64,000 nt of DNA from Sedimentitalea sp042687825 (GCF_042687825.1 NZ_JBHUQE010000006.1:117817-181816); one strand, 5' to 3'. Shown: positions 45,019 to 53,422, counted from the first letter of the stretch. The notes: a model not told the origin generated them from the sequence alone. A program made the numbers and translations.

Positions 45019-47798
45019 CCCGCCACTGCCTCATTCATCTCGGCCATCAGTGGCTCCATTTCGTCGCCGAACAGTTGATACATCCGACCTAGCCCGCCTT
45101 GCCCGTCAAAGGGGGCAAAGTCCAGATCATCCCGTTCGATATGGAAGCTGCTGGCCAGATGATCGCGGATCATGCGCAGCCAGGTCATTTGCTCCTCATC
45201 AAACTTAGCTCCCTTGCCCGCATGGCGTTTCAGAACCCAGTTCTGGAAATTCTTGCGAACACGATCCGCATGGGGCGTCAACTTGTCATCCAACCCAGCC
45301 ACGCGGCGGATCAGGGCAACCAGCGCCTCCAGCTCTTTCTCCGGCGCTGCCCCCTGCACCGCCTCCAGATGCGCGTAGGCCCGCCACACATTGAGCGGGG
45401 CCAAGCGCGGGGCATCGGCGCGCAAGGCTTCCAGCACATCGCGGATCATAGCGAATGTGATCTCTGACCGGCGGGCGGGCTGGTTGAAAAAGATCGTCAG
45501 TGCCTCAAGCCGGTCGCGGTTGTCATTGAGGTAAGCTTCAAAGTCCTGGCTCAGCGCTTTTGCGTTCTCATCCGTATCGCCCGCCCATTCCGCCTTGGTC
45601 ACATGATCAAGGTTTTCGTGATCGACCGTTTGTTCCAAGTCGCGGCGGATGGTGTCGAGCGTATTGATGAGCGTGCCGTTCAGCATCTTTGCCGCTTCAC
45701 CCACACGCTTGGCCCGCGCGGCGTCCTGAGCGGCCTCATCAGGCTCATCCTGGCCCGTTGCAGCCTTGGCATCAGCCAAGACATCATCGGCGTCGATCGC
45801 GTCAAACAGGCCCTTGATCACAGAGCGCAAGGAACGGCCTGCGGCAGCCTCTACCTGCGTGCGTTGCTGATCGTCAATTTGTCGATCGATCCGCGCCAAG
45901 CGGCCCGCAAGGGACGTGACCGATGCCTCATCCCGCGCCGCGCCCATCATCACTCCCATCGCGAGGTCTTTGAGTGGAACGGAGGGCTTGGTGTCCAAAG
46001 GCTGGCTCGCCGTTTTCACCGACTTGGTCACGCCGATTGCATCGACAATCACGTAGTGGCTTTTTGCGCGGGCTGAGGGTGTGACCTTTTTCAGATCGTC
46101 AGCTTTCACCACACGAGTGCCGCGACCCTTCATCTGTTCAAAGTAGTTCTTCGATTTCACGTCCCGCATGAACAAGAGGCATTCGAGCGGCTTCACATCC
46201 GTGCCGGTGGCAATCATGTCGACGGTCACTGCGATGCGCGGGTAGTAGTCGTTGCGGAAAGCCGCCAGGACAGATTTCGGATCGCCATCCGTCTTGCTGG
46301 TGATCTTTTTGCAGAACTCGTTGCCCTCGCCAAATTCCTGCCGGACGGTTTGAATGATGTCGTCTGCGTGGCTGTCGGTCTTGGCAAAGATCAGCGTTTT
46401 AGGCACTTCGTTTCGGCCCGGAAAGATGTTGGGCAGGTTGTCCTTGAAAGCCCTGATGACCGTCCGGATTTGGTCAGCGTTCACAACTGATCGGTCGAGC
46501 TGCTTTGCCGAATATGCCTCGTCTTCGTCCTGCTGCTCCCAGCGCTTCTTTCTGGTCAGCTTTTCGCGGCGCTCGACTTGCTGCTTGGCGACAAGTTTCG
46601 CACCCTTCTGGGTGACTTCGGTCTCGATCACATAGATTTCGTTGCCGACGTTCACGCCATCGGCAACAGCATCTTCGTGGGTGTACTCACTTACGACATT
46701 CTTCTGGAAAAACCCGAAAGTACGATCATCGGGCGTGGCCGTAAGACCAATCAAGAAGGCATCGAAATACTCAATGACCTGACGCCACAGGTTGTAGATA
46801 GAGCGGTGCGCCTCGTCGATGACGATGAAATCGAAATACTCAGGCGGAATCTTGTCGCTATAGACCACGGGAAGCGGCTCACGCTTCCTCTTCCATTGTT
46901 CGGCCGGGTTTTCGTCTTCTGCGCCTTCTGGCAGCTCCTCATCCTTGAGGATCGCGTACATGCGTTGAATGGTCGAGATGCAGACTTGGCTATCACCGGC
47001 AATGTGGCGCGACTTGAGACGCTGGACATTGTAAAGCTCGGTGAACTTTCGGTTGTCGTCGTTCGGGACGAAGGACATGAACTCTTGCTCAGCTTGCTCC
47101 CCAAGGTTCTTTGTATCAACGAGGAAAAGGATCCGCTTAGCACCCGCATGCTTTAGCAGACGATAGATTTCTGTGATCGCGGTGAAGGTTTTGCCTGATC
47201 CCGTAGCCATCTGGATCAACGCCCTGGGGCGGTTTTCCTTGAGAGAGGCTTCGAGCTTGGTAATCGCGCTAGTCTGGCAGTCCCTTAACCCATCTTCGTT
47301 CAGCTCAGGCAGGCCTTGTAGCGCCGCCCTGAGTGATTGCCCTTGCTTGATCCACTCAGCCAGCGCTTCTGGCCGGTGGAACGAAAACACTTCCCGCGAC
47401 CTTGGTTTCGGATCGCGACCGTCTGTGAACCGTGTAACTGCGCCGGTGCTTTCGTATACAAACGGTAAAGGGCTTGAGTTATTGACCCACTTAAGCTGCG
47501 CCGCCGCATAGCCCCCGGACTGCTCTTCAACTGTCGTAAGCTTTTGTCCCCACTCCTGGGGTTTGGCCTCCAACACTCCCACAGCGCTACCGTCGACAAA
47601 CAAGACATAGTCAGCAGGGCCAATGTCAGTTTGGTATTCACGCACCGCTACGCCAAGTGCTGCTGTTGGATTGAGCTCTGACTTATTCTGCACAACCCAA
47701 CCAGACGATCTAAGCTGCTCATCAATTTTATCACGCGCAATCTGCTCTGGATTTTGATTTATCTCGTTCAAATCACTTTCACCCTCAACACTCCGCAA
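45015..47798 (-). CDS. hsdR: Type I restriction endonuclease/translocase subunit HsdR
   Basis: A 927-residue restriction motor. The N-terminal nuclease has D63 and the E77-A-K79 motif (GVLEAKP). Superfamily 2 helicase motifs follow: ATGSGKTFTAI (about residue 200) and FIVIDEAHRS (about 320), then later SALTATP-type LTATPDDR and MKGRGTR. The C-terminal helical part (about 650-927) contacts HsdM. The first in-frame start is a TTG at 47798. A TTG ten codons later has GAGGGTGA before it and may be the true start. First gene of the restriction operon. Confidence 0.93.
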   Translation of the reverse strand: MRSVEGESDLNEINQNPEQIARDKIDEQLRSSGWVVQNKSELNPTAALGVAVREYQTDIGPADYVLFVDGSAVGVLEAKPQEWGQKLTTVEEQSGGYAAAQLKWVNNSSPLPFVYESTGAVTRFTDGRDPKPRSREVFSFHRPEALAEWIKQGQSLRAALQGLPELNEDGLRDCQTSAITKLEASLKENRPRALIQMATGSGKTFTAITEIYRLLKHAGAKRILFLVDTKNLGEQAEQEFMSFVPNDDNRKFTELYNVQRLKSRHIAGDSQVCISTIQRMYAILKDEELPEGAEDENPAEQWKRKREPLPVVYSDKIPPEYFDFIVIDEAHRSIYNLWRQVIEYFDAFLIGLTATPDDRTFGFFQKNVVSEYTHEDAVADGVNVGNEIYVIETEVTQKGAKLVAKQQVERREKLTRKKRWEQQDEDEAYSAKQLDRSVVNADQIRTVIRAFKDNLPNIFPGRNEVPKTLIFAKTDSHADDIIQTVRQEFGEGNEFCKKITSKTDGDPKSVLAAFRNDYYPRIAVTVDMIATGTDVKPLECLLFMRDVKSKNYFEQMKGRGTRVVKADDLKKVTPSARAKSHYVIVDAIGVTKSVKTASQPLDTKPSVPLKDLAMGVMMGAARDEASVTSLAGRLARIDRQIDDQQRTQVEAAAGRSLRSVIKGLFDAIDADDVLADAKAATGQDEPDEAAQDAARAKRVGEAAKMLNGTLINTLDTIRRDLEQTVDHENLDHVTKAEWAGDTDENAKALSQDFEAYLNDNRDRLEALTIFFNQPARRSEITFAMIRDVLEALRADAPRLAPLNVWRAYAHLEAVQGAAPEKELEALVALIRRVAGLDDKLTPHADRVRKNFQNWVLKRHAGKGAKFDEEQMTWLRMIRDHLASSFHIERDDLDFAPFDGQGGLGRMYQLFGDEMEPLMAEMNEAVAG

Positions 47799-47954
47799 CC
47801 ATAAAGTGTAAGGGAATGAATTGAAATGGAAAACAGTGAACCAAATCGAACAATAAAACGGGGCTGTCTGCCCCCGCGCCTGCCTGGCGCTCCCCCGAGG
47901 ATACTTCTGGGAAGATGAAGCAGCTGCGCTCTAAATCCGAACGCGGTGGGTATA

Positions 47955-48434
47955 TTAGTACGGCCACTTCCTCAGAACGCATTCTTCGACTTCGAGCGCA
48001 CCAATATCCATATCATGCCAGCCTTTCGCAGATTTTTCGAAGAGACTGCGTGCTTCTTCAACGAAACTCTTCTTGATTGTCGAGGTGCGGTAAACTTTCA
48101 CGGCTTCATGTTGAAACCCGTAAATAAGTTCACCTTGCGTCTTGAGATCAATCATGCGGCCCCATGGCTGTTTTCCAAGCTGTAGGACTTCAGTCATTCG
48201 GCCATGAACAATTCCGCCCTCGGCGGTCAATTCGATACCCTCGAACTCGATCGTCTCTCCCGATTTATCGGTGGTTCGGACGATCATAGGCTCTGCCCAG
48301 CCAGCTTTTGTCAGGGTTCGAGCATCCTCAACACTCACCTCCCCGTAGGTGAGAAGACAGTGCAGCGCATCACCACCAGGTGTAAGGGTGACATAGCCTG
48401 CTACAGGTGGAGTTCGGGAGCTTATTTCTGACAT
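47955..48434 (-). CDS. Hypothetical protein, 159 aa
   Basis: A soluble protein beginning MSEISSRTPPVAGYVTLTPG with a Val- and Glu-rich beta-like N-terminus and a helical C-terminus (SFVEEARSLFEKSAKGW). No family recognised. It lies between the restriction operon and the VirB6-like gene, 156 bp after the restriction genes' start and 52 bp before the VirB6-like stop, on the same strand as both. Confidence 0.6.
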   Translation of the reverse strand: MSEISSRTPPVAGYVTLTPGGDALHCLLTYGEVSVEDARTLTKAGWAEPMIVRTTDKSGETIEFEGIELTAEGGIVHGRMTEVLQLGKQPWGRMIDLKTQGELIYGFQHEAVKVYRTSTIKKSFVEEARSLFEKSAKGWHDMDIGALEVEECVLRKWPY

Positions 48435-48486
48435 GTTGGCCCTTGATAGGTTGCTGCCCTGGATGCGGGGCGAGAGTTGGAATTTG

Positions 48487-49536
48487 TCATTTCAGTTTAC
48501 TCAAACGATCAGAGCGCTCTTTCATTCGGAGCATTCTGCTACCGGCACCCATACTTGAGACAGCGGAAGCAGATTGTGGAGCCAGGGTTACGGTTCGTGG
48601 CGAGGCAGTGCTCTGAACATTCGGTGGCACAGACCGACTCTGGGCCCCAACCTGCCGGGCACTATGTGCCTCACCTCTGAGACCAAATTTGCGAGCAGCA
48701 CCCCCTGCAAGGGATCCGACCAAACCTGCGTTGATGTCGCCAGACAAAGTCCTCACAATCGCGGGAATGAATGCAATCAGAGTTAGTGATAAAAGGATGA
48801 GCGCGAGGAAAGGGATCGCGGCTCCAATGTTGGATGCGCTGTCGGGACTCCCAACGGCAGTTTGCAATACGCGCATCAGCCCGAAGATCACCGAAAACAC
48901 CCCGGCTATGACCACCGGGTAAAGCGACCAACTCAAAACAGCGGCGAGCCAACGGCTGAAGTAGTCATTCGTTGGCTTGAACAGTGACAACATGATCATT
49001 GCAGGCGCAATACCGATCAACAACGTTACCACCATCTTAGCGAGCACAAGAACGAGCGCCGCCGCACCCCCAAGGATTGAGAGAAGAAAAGTCAGCACAA
49101 CGCTCATGATCGCGCCGGCCATCCAGTTGAGGTTTGATCCAATGGCATTGGCATAGTCAGCCAGCTCATCAATCATCTGATCAAAGCGGTTCGCGAAATA
49201 GTCTGAACCTGATCCGGTATCTCCGGTGATCGAACCAATCAGCAATCCTGCGACGTTCTCAAGCCCCAGGAAGACCAGGTTGCTTACATAGTTGAAGTTC
49301 ACCCAGTTGAAGGCAAAGGCGTTGATCAAGCCGATCTTGATCAGAAGTGGAAATAGCTCCGCGCCGTCCATTGGCCGTATTTGCAAAGCCATGTTGATGA
49401 AAAGCAAGGCGACGGCAAGTGTGGAGGCGACAACAACTGCCCCGCCCAATCCCGAAGCCACTGCGGCAAACTGAGATTCAGCGACGTCGTTCAGCCCTGC
49501 ATTTGCCGCATCCATTATGAAACTGACGATCCCCAT
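48487..49536 (-). CDS. VirB6/TrbL-like conjugal transfer membrane protein
   Basis: A 349-residue polytopic membrane protein with about six hydrophobic helices between residues 25 and 275 (for example VVVASTLAVALLFINMAL and FLLSILGGAAALVLVLAKMV). FAFNWVNFNYVSNLV matches the periplasmic loop of VirB6/TrbL. The C-terminal tail (280-349) is polar and Ser/Arg-rich. VirB6 forms part of the inner-membrane type IV secretion channel. ATG 49536 has AGGAGG before it, and overlaps the stop of the upstream gene (TAATG). No other channel gene is seen in the element. Confidence 0.82.
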   Translation of the reverse strand: MGIVSFIMDAANAGLNDVAESQFAAVASGLGGAVVVASTLAVALLFINMALQIRPMDGAELFPLLIKIGLINAFAFNWVNFNYVSNLVFLGLENVAGLLIGSITGDTGSGSDYFANRFDQMIDELADYANAIGSNLNWMAGAIMSVVLTFLLSILGGAAALVLVLAKMVVTLLIGIAPAMIMLSLFKPTNDYFSRWLAAVLSWSLYPVVIAGVFSVIFGLMRVLQTAVGSPDSASNIGAAIPFLALILLSLTLIAFIPAIVRTLSGDINAGLVGSLAGGAARKFGLRGEAHSARQVGAQSRSVPPNVQSTASPRTVTLAPQSASAVSSMGAGSRMLRMKERSDRLSKLK

Positions 49537-49943
49537 TAGCCTGCCTCCTTGCAAAGAGCATGTACCCGTTCGCGAAGCTTGGAAATGTCTGGGAAATAGA
49601 CTTCGTCGGCCCATTGATCGTAGTCGCTGATCGGACCCTTCGCGAAACCGAGAGCGTTGTATTCATCCTCGATCACAGACCAGTTTGGTCGGATCTGGGC
49701 ACAGTCGCAGTCCTGTGCTTCCAACACTCCCATGTAACGTTGCAAATCATAGAGTTTGTCTGCCGCGGCCGATCGCCAACCATCCCGAAAACTGTGGAAT
49801 GTCATGTGGTCTGGTCGTTCGGAGATTGGGCAACCAAAACGGTCAGTTTCAGCGACTTCAACGGAGTTAGAAAAAACCTGACCATGACCGGCCAAGGGAA
49901 GAAACCAGAAAACCAGTGCGGTGAATAGTGGTTTGCCAAACAT
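49536..49943 (-). CDS. Small secreted protein linked to the VirB6-like gene
   Basis: A 135-residue protein with a signal peptide (MFGKPLFTALVFWFLPLAGH) and four or more Cys in the mature part (FGCPIS, QDCDCAQ, HALC). It is co-transcribed and translationally coupled with the VirB6-like gene (TAATG). The position is that of VirB5-associated or entry-exclusion-type proteins in T4SS clusters, but the sequence shows no decisive motif. GAGGAG precedes the ATG at 49943; a heptamer array begins 29 bp upstream. Confidence 0.65.
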   Translation of the reverse strand: MFGKPLFTALVFWFLPLAGHGQVFSNSVEVAETDRFGCPISERPDHMTFHSFRDGWRSAAADKLYDLQRYMGVLEAQDCDCAQIRPNWSVIEDEYNALGFAKGPISDYDQWADEVYFPDISKLRERVHALCKEAG

Positions 49944-49971
49944 CAAAATCTCCTCAAAAATCGTTTTGCAA

Positions 49972-50125
49972 TGTGCCATGTGCCATGTGGCATTTGCCGT
50001 TCGCCATTTGCCATTTGCCGTGTGCTACGTGGCATTCGCCATGTGCCTTGTGCCTTGTGCCTTGTGCCTTGTGCCTTGTGCCTTGTGCCTTGTGCCTTGT
50101 GCCTTGTGCCTTGTGCCTTGTGCCT
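49972..50125. repeat. Heptanucleotide repeat array, 22 units
   Basis: Ten degenerate heptamers (variants of TKYGCCA such as TGTGCCA, TTTGCCG and TTCGCCA) from 49972 run in phase into twelve identical TGTGCCT units (50042-50125). The total is 154 bp. Seven is not a multiple of three, so this is unlikely to be selected as coding. It lies between the relaxase stop and the start of the secreted-protein gene, in their 251-bp gap. Confidence 0.95.
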
Positions 50126-50194
50126 TGAAGTGAGTTCCCTGGGCATGTGCCCCATGCAACATGTTCCTGTTTTCCGAAGCGTGTGTTCCTGTGA

Positions 50195-51736
50195 TCAGTG
50201 GCGGAGCGCACGAACATCCTCACCGATCTCTTCCGCTAAGGTTTCCCGAGCTGCGCTTGTGCCCTCTGCGCGAGTTTCAAGCTGTCTTGCAGCTTGGATG
50301 GGGTCGTTTCGATGCCCGAGGCTTCTTGCATCCAGTCGCTCAAGGCTTTGACCAATAAGATCTGTGATCTGGCCAATGCGCTCATGGAGCCGTGCAACCC
50401 ATCCAGTTCGGTCCGCATTTCGCTTCCGGAGGATTTCAATTCCTGCGCTGATGTTTCCGATGCCTGCGTCAACCGCTCCACGTAGCTCAACAATTCGCGC
50501 TCTAATGCTGTCAGACCATCCATTGCTCACTCCTCGATCCTGATGCAGTCGCGCTCCTCGCCCGCCCACATGCAGCGGCGTAGCGTCGTGGTCTCGCTCT
50601 CCAAGATCAAAAAGGTGTAGCTGCCCTGTTCGATCCTCTCGATGCCCAAGGCTTGCCAACTCGTCCTGTACGTTAGGATCATCTGTGCGAAGCCAAGCGT
50701 CGTCACCAACGTGAGTGTCACCATCGCCAATATCAGCCATTTCTCTGACCATGTCCGGTAGCCGGAGTGCTTCCGGTTTTCGGTCACCCACTTCTGACGT
50801 AGTTTCAGAAGTTGCGCGTCCATATCGCTCTGAATTGTAAGCAGCGCGTCGTCGGCAATGGCCTTCAAATCGGTCCTGAAGCTCTTCAACTGCGCGTCGA
50901 TCAAGGCGGCATTCTCGCTGCGCAGGTTCTCCATGTCCTCCGCCAGTTTCTCGCTCAACCTCGGTGTCTGCTTGCCAGTCTTCATGGAAAATCTCCCCCT
51001 TCAACCGCCACTTCTCGCCTGTCTCCGGGTCCTGGGCAGTGATGTAATTCTTGCCTGCGCGTGGAATTTCAAAACCTGCATCGCGGAGTGTTTCGATCAT
51101 CACGGCACGATCCGTGATCAGACCCACAGATATCTGATCACGGATCCAGCCGTGGAGCTCCTCGCGCCCCTGCGCACGCGTCGGCGCTTCGTTGACGGCC
51201 TTCACCTCTGCCACGCGCTCCACGTCCATGGGATCGGCCCAGCCGTGGGTCTTGTTCATCAGGTCGCGCAGGCTGTCGAAGGCGCGTTCGTAGCCGGGCG
51301 GGGCAATATTGAGGCTGCGCCCGCTGTGCAGCTCCATACGCGGCATGCAGAAATGCAGCTCGACGCGATCCTCGTGGGTATGGCGCACCCATAGGCAAGC
51401 GTAGCGATCGGCATCGAGACCAGCGAAGGCGATCTCCTCGAAACGGTCGATCACCTCCTGCTGCTGGTCCCCGGTCGGGGCGTCCTCGCTGGCGAAACTA
51501 ACGACACCTGCGCGATAGGTCCATTTGTGAGGGCAGGCGTCGATCAGGTCGATCATGCCCTGGGAATCGCCGCGCACGACCTCAGGCAGCGGCTCGCGGC
51601 TCACGGTCATGGGCTGGCCCGAGGCATCGCGGATCAGGTCGCGGTTGTCGTCATAGGCAAGCACGGTGCGGGCGGTCAGGTATTCGACCGGCCCCGCGCC
51701 GCCACCCTTGCCGTTGGGGAAGAACTTGATCAGCAC
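50195..51736 (-). CDS. Relaxase/mobilization nuclease (MobA/VirD2 type)
   Basis: A 513-residue relaxase. The N-terminal domain has FFPNGKGGGAGPVEYLTAR, and the metal-binding motif III appears as RHTHEDRVELHFCMPRMEL with the histidine set of MOBP-like enzymes. The C-terminal half (about 260-513) is Arg/Glu-rich. GTG 51736 overlaps the mobC stop by 7 bp. The enzyme would nick the element's origin of transfer and pilot the strand through a helper T4SS. Two smaller frames nested in its 3' half look like real genes (50236-50523 and 50527-50985). Confidence 0.85.
   Translation of the reverse strand: MLIKFFPNGKGGGAGPVEYLTARTVLAYDDNRDLIRDASGQPMTVSREPLPEVVRGDSQGMIDLIDACPHKWTYRAGVVSFASEDAPTGDQQQEVIDRFEEIAFAGLDADRYACLWVRHTHEDRVELHFCMPRMELHSGRSLNIAPPGYERAFDSLRDLMNKTHGWADPMDVERVAEVKAVNEAPTRAQGREELHGWIRDQISVGLITDRAVMIETLRDAGFEIPRAGKNYITAQDPETGEKWRLKGEIFHEDWQADTEVERETGGGHGEPAQRECRLDRRAVEELQDRFEGHCRRRAAYNSERYGRATSETTSEVGDRKPEALRLPDMVREMADIGDGDTHVGDDAWLRTDDPNVQDELASLGHREDRTGQLHLFDLGERDHDATPLHVGGRGARLHQDRGVSNGWSDSIRARIVELRGAVDAGIGNISAGIEILRKRNADRTGWVARLHERIGQITDLIGQSLERLDARSLGHRNDPIQAARQLETRAEGTSAARETLAEEIGEDVRALRH
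50236..50523 (-). CDS. Small coiled-coil mobilization protein nested in the relaxase gene
   Basis: A 95-residue helical protein: MDGLTALERELLSYVERLTQ, then Ser- and Glu-rich helices (AQELKSSGSEMRTELDGLHG). It lies wholly within the relaxase frame on the same strand, in a different frame. Its start follows the other nested gene by 3 bp, and its composition is that of a real protein. The arrangement copies ColE1-type mbeB/mbeD genes within mbeA. Confidence 0.6.
   Translation of the reverse strand: MDGLTALERELLSYVERLTQASETSAQELKSSGSEMRTELDGLHGSMSALARSQILLVKALSDWMQEASGIETTPSKLQDSLKLAQRAQAQLGKP
50527..50985 (-). CDS. Coiled-coil plus transmembrane mobilization protein nested in the relaxase gene
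   Basis: A 152-residue protein. An N-terminal coiled coil (LSEKLAEDMENLRSENAALI onward) precedes one transmembrane helix (WLILAMVTLTLVTTLGFAQM, about 84-103). The C-terminus has TFLILESETTTLRRCMWAGE. It overlaps the relaxase C-terminal coding region in another frame. The topology resembles accessory Mob proteins that bridge relaxosome and membrane (MobB/MbeB-like); homology is not proven. Confidence 0.65.
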   Translation of the reverse strand: MKTGKQTPRLSEKLAEDMENLRSENAALIDAQLKSFRTDLKAIADDALLTIQSDMDAQLLKLRQKWVTENRKHSGYRTWSEKWLILAMVTLTLVTTLGFAQMILTYRTSWQALGIERIEQGSYTFLILESETTTLRRCMWAGEERDCIRIEE

Positions 51737-52367
51737 CCGGGCGGCCTCCGGTGCTTGGCGATGATCTCCACCAACCGCCGCTCGATGCCGACCAGCGCCG
51801 CCGCCACGCGCAGAGCCTCGATCTCGCTGGCCCGGCCCGCGCGGGTCGCCGTGTTGAGCCACCGCGCGATCTGGTTGAGGTTCCCGCCATTGCGGGACAC
51901 AGCCAGCACGAGCGCGGGATCGACACGGGGCGCAGGCTTGCGCCGCTTCGGAGCCACGCCGGTGGCGAGCTGCCGAAGCATGGCGGACATGGACAGCNGG
52001 CCCGGCCCGCGCGGGTCGCCGTGTTGAGCCACCGCGCGATCTGGTTGAGGTTCCCGCCATTGCGGGACACAGCCAGCACGAGCGCGGGATCGACACGGGG
52101 CGCAGGCTTGCGCCGCTTCGGAGCCACGCCGGTGGCGAGCTGCCGAAGCATGGCGGACATGGACAGCCCGCGATCCGCAGCCGCCTGTCGGATCAGCGCC
52201 TTTTCCTCGGAAGAGCAGTAGAAGAACACGGCTTCCTGCTTCTCCGAGACCGCGCTCCGCGTGGTCGGGTTGGGGTTCGAAGGGGAGGCTTGCCGCCCCT
52301 CGCAAGGTCCCGGTTCGATGGTCGCAGACCTAGAACTGGGTCGCCTTGCTCTTTGCTCAGATCGCAC
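51730..52367 (-). pseudogene. Plasmid mobilization protein MobC, broken by an apparent assembly duplication
   Basis: The protein reads EKQEAVFFYCSSEEKALIRQ, then LSMSAMLRQLATGVAP, then RNGGNLNQIARWLN, then IVEIIAKHRRPPGC-like C-terminus: a ribbon-helix-helix MobC relaxosome protein. A 169-bp perfect direct repeat around an N (51829-51997 and 51999-52167) splits it into two frames. Removing 170 bp joins them in frame with all motifs once only, giving about 155 residues. It is therefore probably intact in the real genome. The frame overlaps the relaxase start by 7 bp and the upstream regulator stop by 11 bp. GTG at 52367 is the first start. Confidence 0.8.
51829..52167. repeat. 169-bp perfect direct duplication around a single N (probable scaffold-join error)
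   Basis: Copy one spans 51829-51997, copy two 51999-52167, with an ambiguous base at 51998. Perfect identity with an N at the junction is the usual trace of two contigs with unmerged overlapping ends. Collapsing it restores mobC. Confidence 0.93.
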
Positions 52368-53133
52368 GGCTGGGCTCCTCGACTTTTGACGCTTGGTGGA
52401 TCAGATCACGTAGCCAACTGAGTTGATGTTCCCATTCGGCACTGCCTGCCTTGGCTGGTGTACGAGCCGGGAGCCAAAAACCAAGATGATGCTCATGCGG
52501 TGACAGCGGCAAGCTGCGCTCCAAAGTGGTCATGCCTTCCTTTGCCAGCTGCTCGTCCCATTCCCGGACAAAGCAGATACCCCTTGGGACAAAGAAGAGG
52601 CGCTGGCTGTCCAGCGTGCGCGCCGTGTGCGCTCCTCCGGATTGCTCGCTATTGGGCAAATCCGGCGCGGACGCGCGACCGTGTTCTTTTCTAAGTTCTT
52701 GTTCTTTGTTCGGGGGGCGATCCCGTCCCCCTTTAATGGACAAGTCTGTCCTGCTTTGCGGACAGGAACGCCCCCCTTTAGCACGGCTTAGCAGGACAAC
52801 CTTGTCCCCCTCCCGGCGGCGTGCGGTGGCTCGCTTCAGAGCAGCCTCGGTGGGGCGGTAGCGCGAGGAATTTCCCTTGTTGGTTCCCCGCTCGACAGTC
52901 AAGTAGCCTGCCGCTTCCAAGGCATTTATGGCCCGTTTTACAGACTTCGCATGTTTGCCGATGGCAGCACCGATTTTCTTGAAAGAAGGGTAACTTTCAC
53001 CAGTCGTATGATCCGCGTGGGCCAGTGATAGATAGATCGCAACGCGCAGAGCATTGTCGTTTAGCTGATGATCAGAGACCATCTCCAGAAGGAACTGCAA
53101 CTTAATCTTGCAAAAGGGCAACGGCTCAGACAT
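52357..53133 (-). CDS. Helix-turn-helix protein, probable element replication or control protein
   Basis: A 258-residue protein. A winged helix-turn-helix (HTH_36-like) lies at about 20-85: NDNALRVAIYLSLAHADH, then PSFKKIGAAIGKHAKSVKRA and LEAAGYLTVERGTN. The middle (about 100-160) is Arg/Lys-rich and low-complexity; the C-terminus has FFVPRGICFVREWDEQL and WLRDLIHQASK. Position between mobC and an excisionase-like gene is usual for plasmid/IME replication-control proteins in Rhodobacterales. Whether it initiates replication is unknown. Confidence 0.7.
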   Translation of the reverse strand: MSEPLPFCKIKLQFLLEMVSDHQLNDNALRVAIYLSLAHADHTTGESYPSFKKIGAAIGKHAKSVKRAINALEAAGYLTVERGTNKGNSSRYRPTEAALKRATARRREGDKVVLLSRAKGGRSCPQSRTDLSIKGGRDRPPNKEQELRKEHGRASAPDLPNSEQSGGAHTARTLDSQRLFFVPRGICFVREWDEQLAKEGMTTLERSLPLSPHEHHLGFWLPARTPAKAGSAEWEHQLSWLRDLIHQASKVEEPSRAI

Positions 53134-53338
53134 GAGACGTAGTCGTCGCGATCCGGTTGCGGTTGATCCATTCGTTTAGATCAGCACCGTGATATTTTAC
53201 CCTGCGCCCAAATTTCAGAAAGCTAGGCCCAACTCTTCGATGCCGCCATTGAGCCCGTTGTGCTTTTGGCGCGATAAGGTCCAGCTCGGTATCCGCATCG
53301 TCATAGAGCCGCTCGCTTTCAAAAACTTCATGTGGCAT
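53126..53338 (-). CDS. AlpA/excisionase-like DNA-binding protein
   Basis: A 70-residue protein with the short MerR-like helix-turn-helix of excisionases: APKAQRAQWRHRRVGPSFLK followed by GRRVKYHGADLNEWINRNR. It overlaps the HTH-protein gene by 8 bp. In such elements it would direct excision together with the integrase or activate transfer genes. Confidence 0.78.
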   Translation of the reverse strand: MPHEVFESERLYDDADTELDLIAPKAQRAQWRHRRVGPSFLKFGRRVKYHGADLNEWINRNRIATTTSHV

Positions 53339-53422
53339 TTATCGGTCCTCGTAGTGATACGTTGATACCGATGAACATTCATTTCCGTACAGTTATTGAT
53401 AGCGACAGTGGATTGGCGGAAA

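Noticed and set aside
49921..50133. Cys/Leu/Val/Pro-rich reading frames across the heptamer array on both strands
   Set aside because: Open only because a 7-bp repeat without stops is read in all frames. There is no ribosome-binding site and no protein-like composition.
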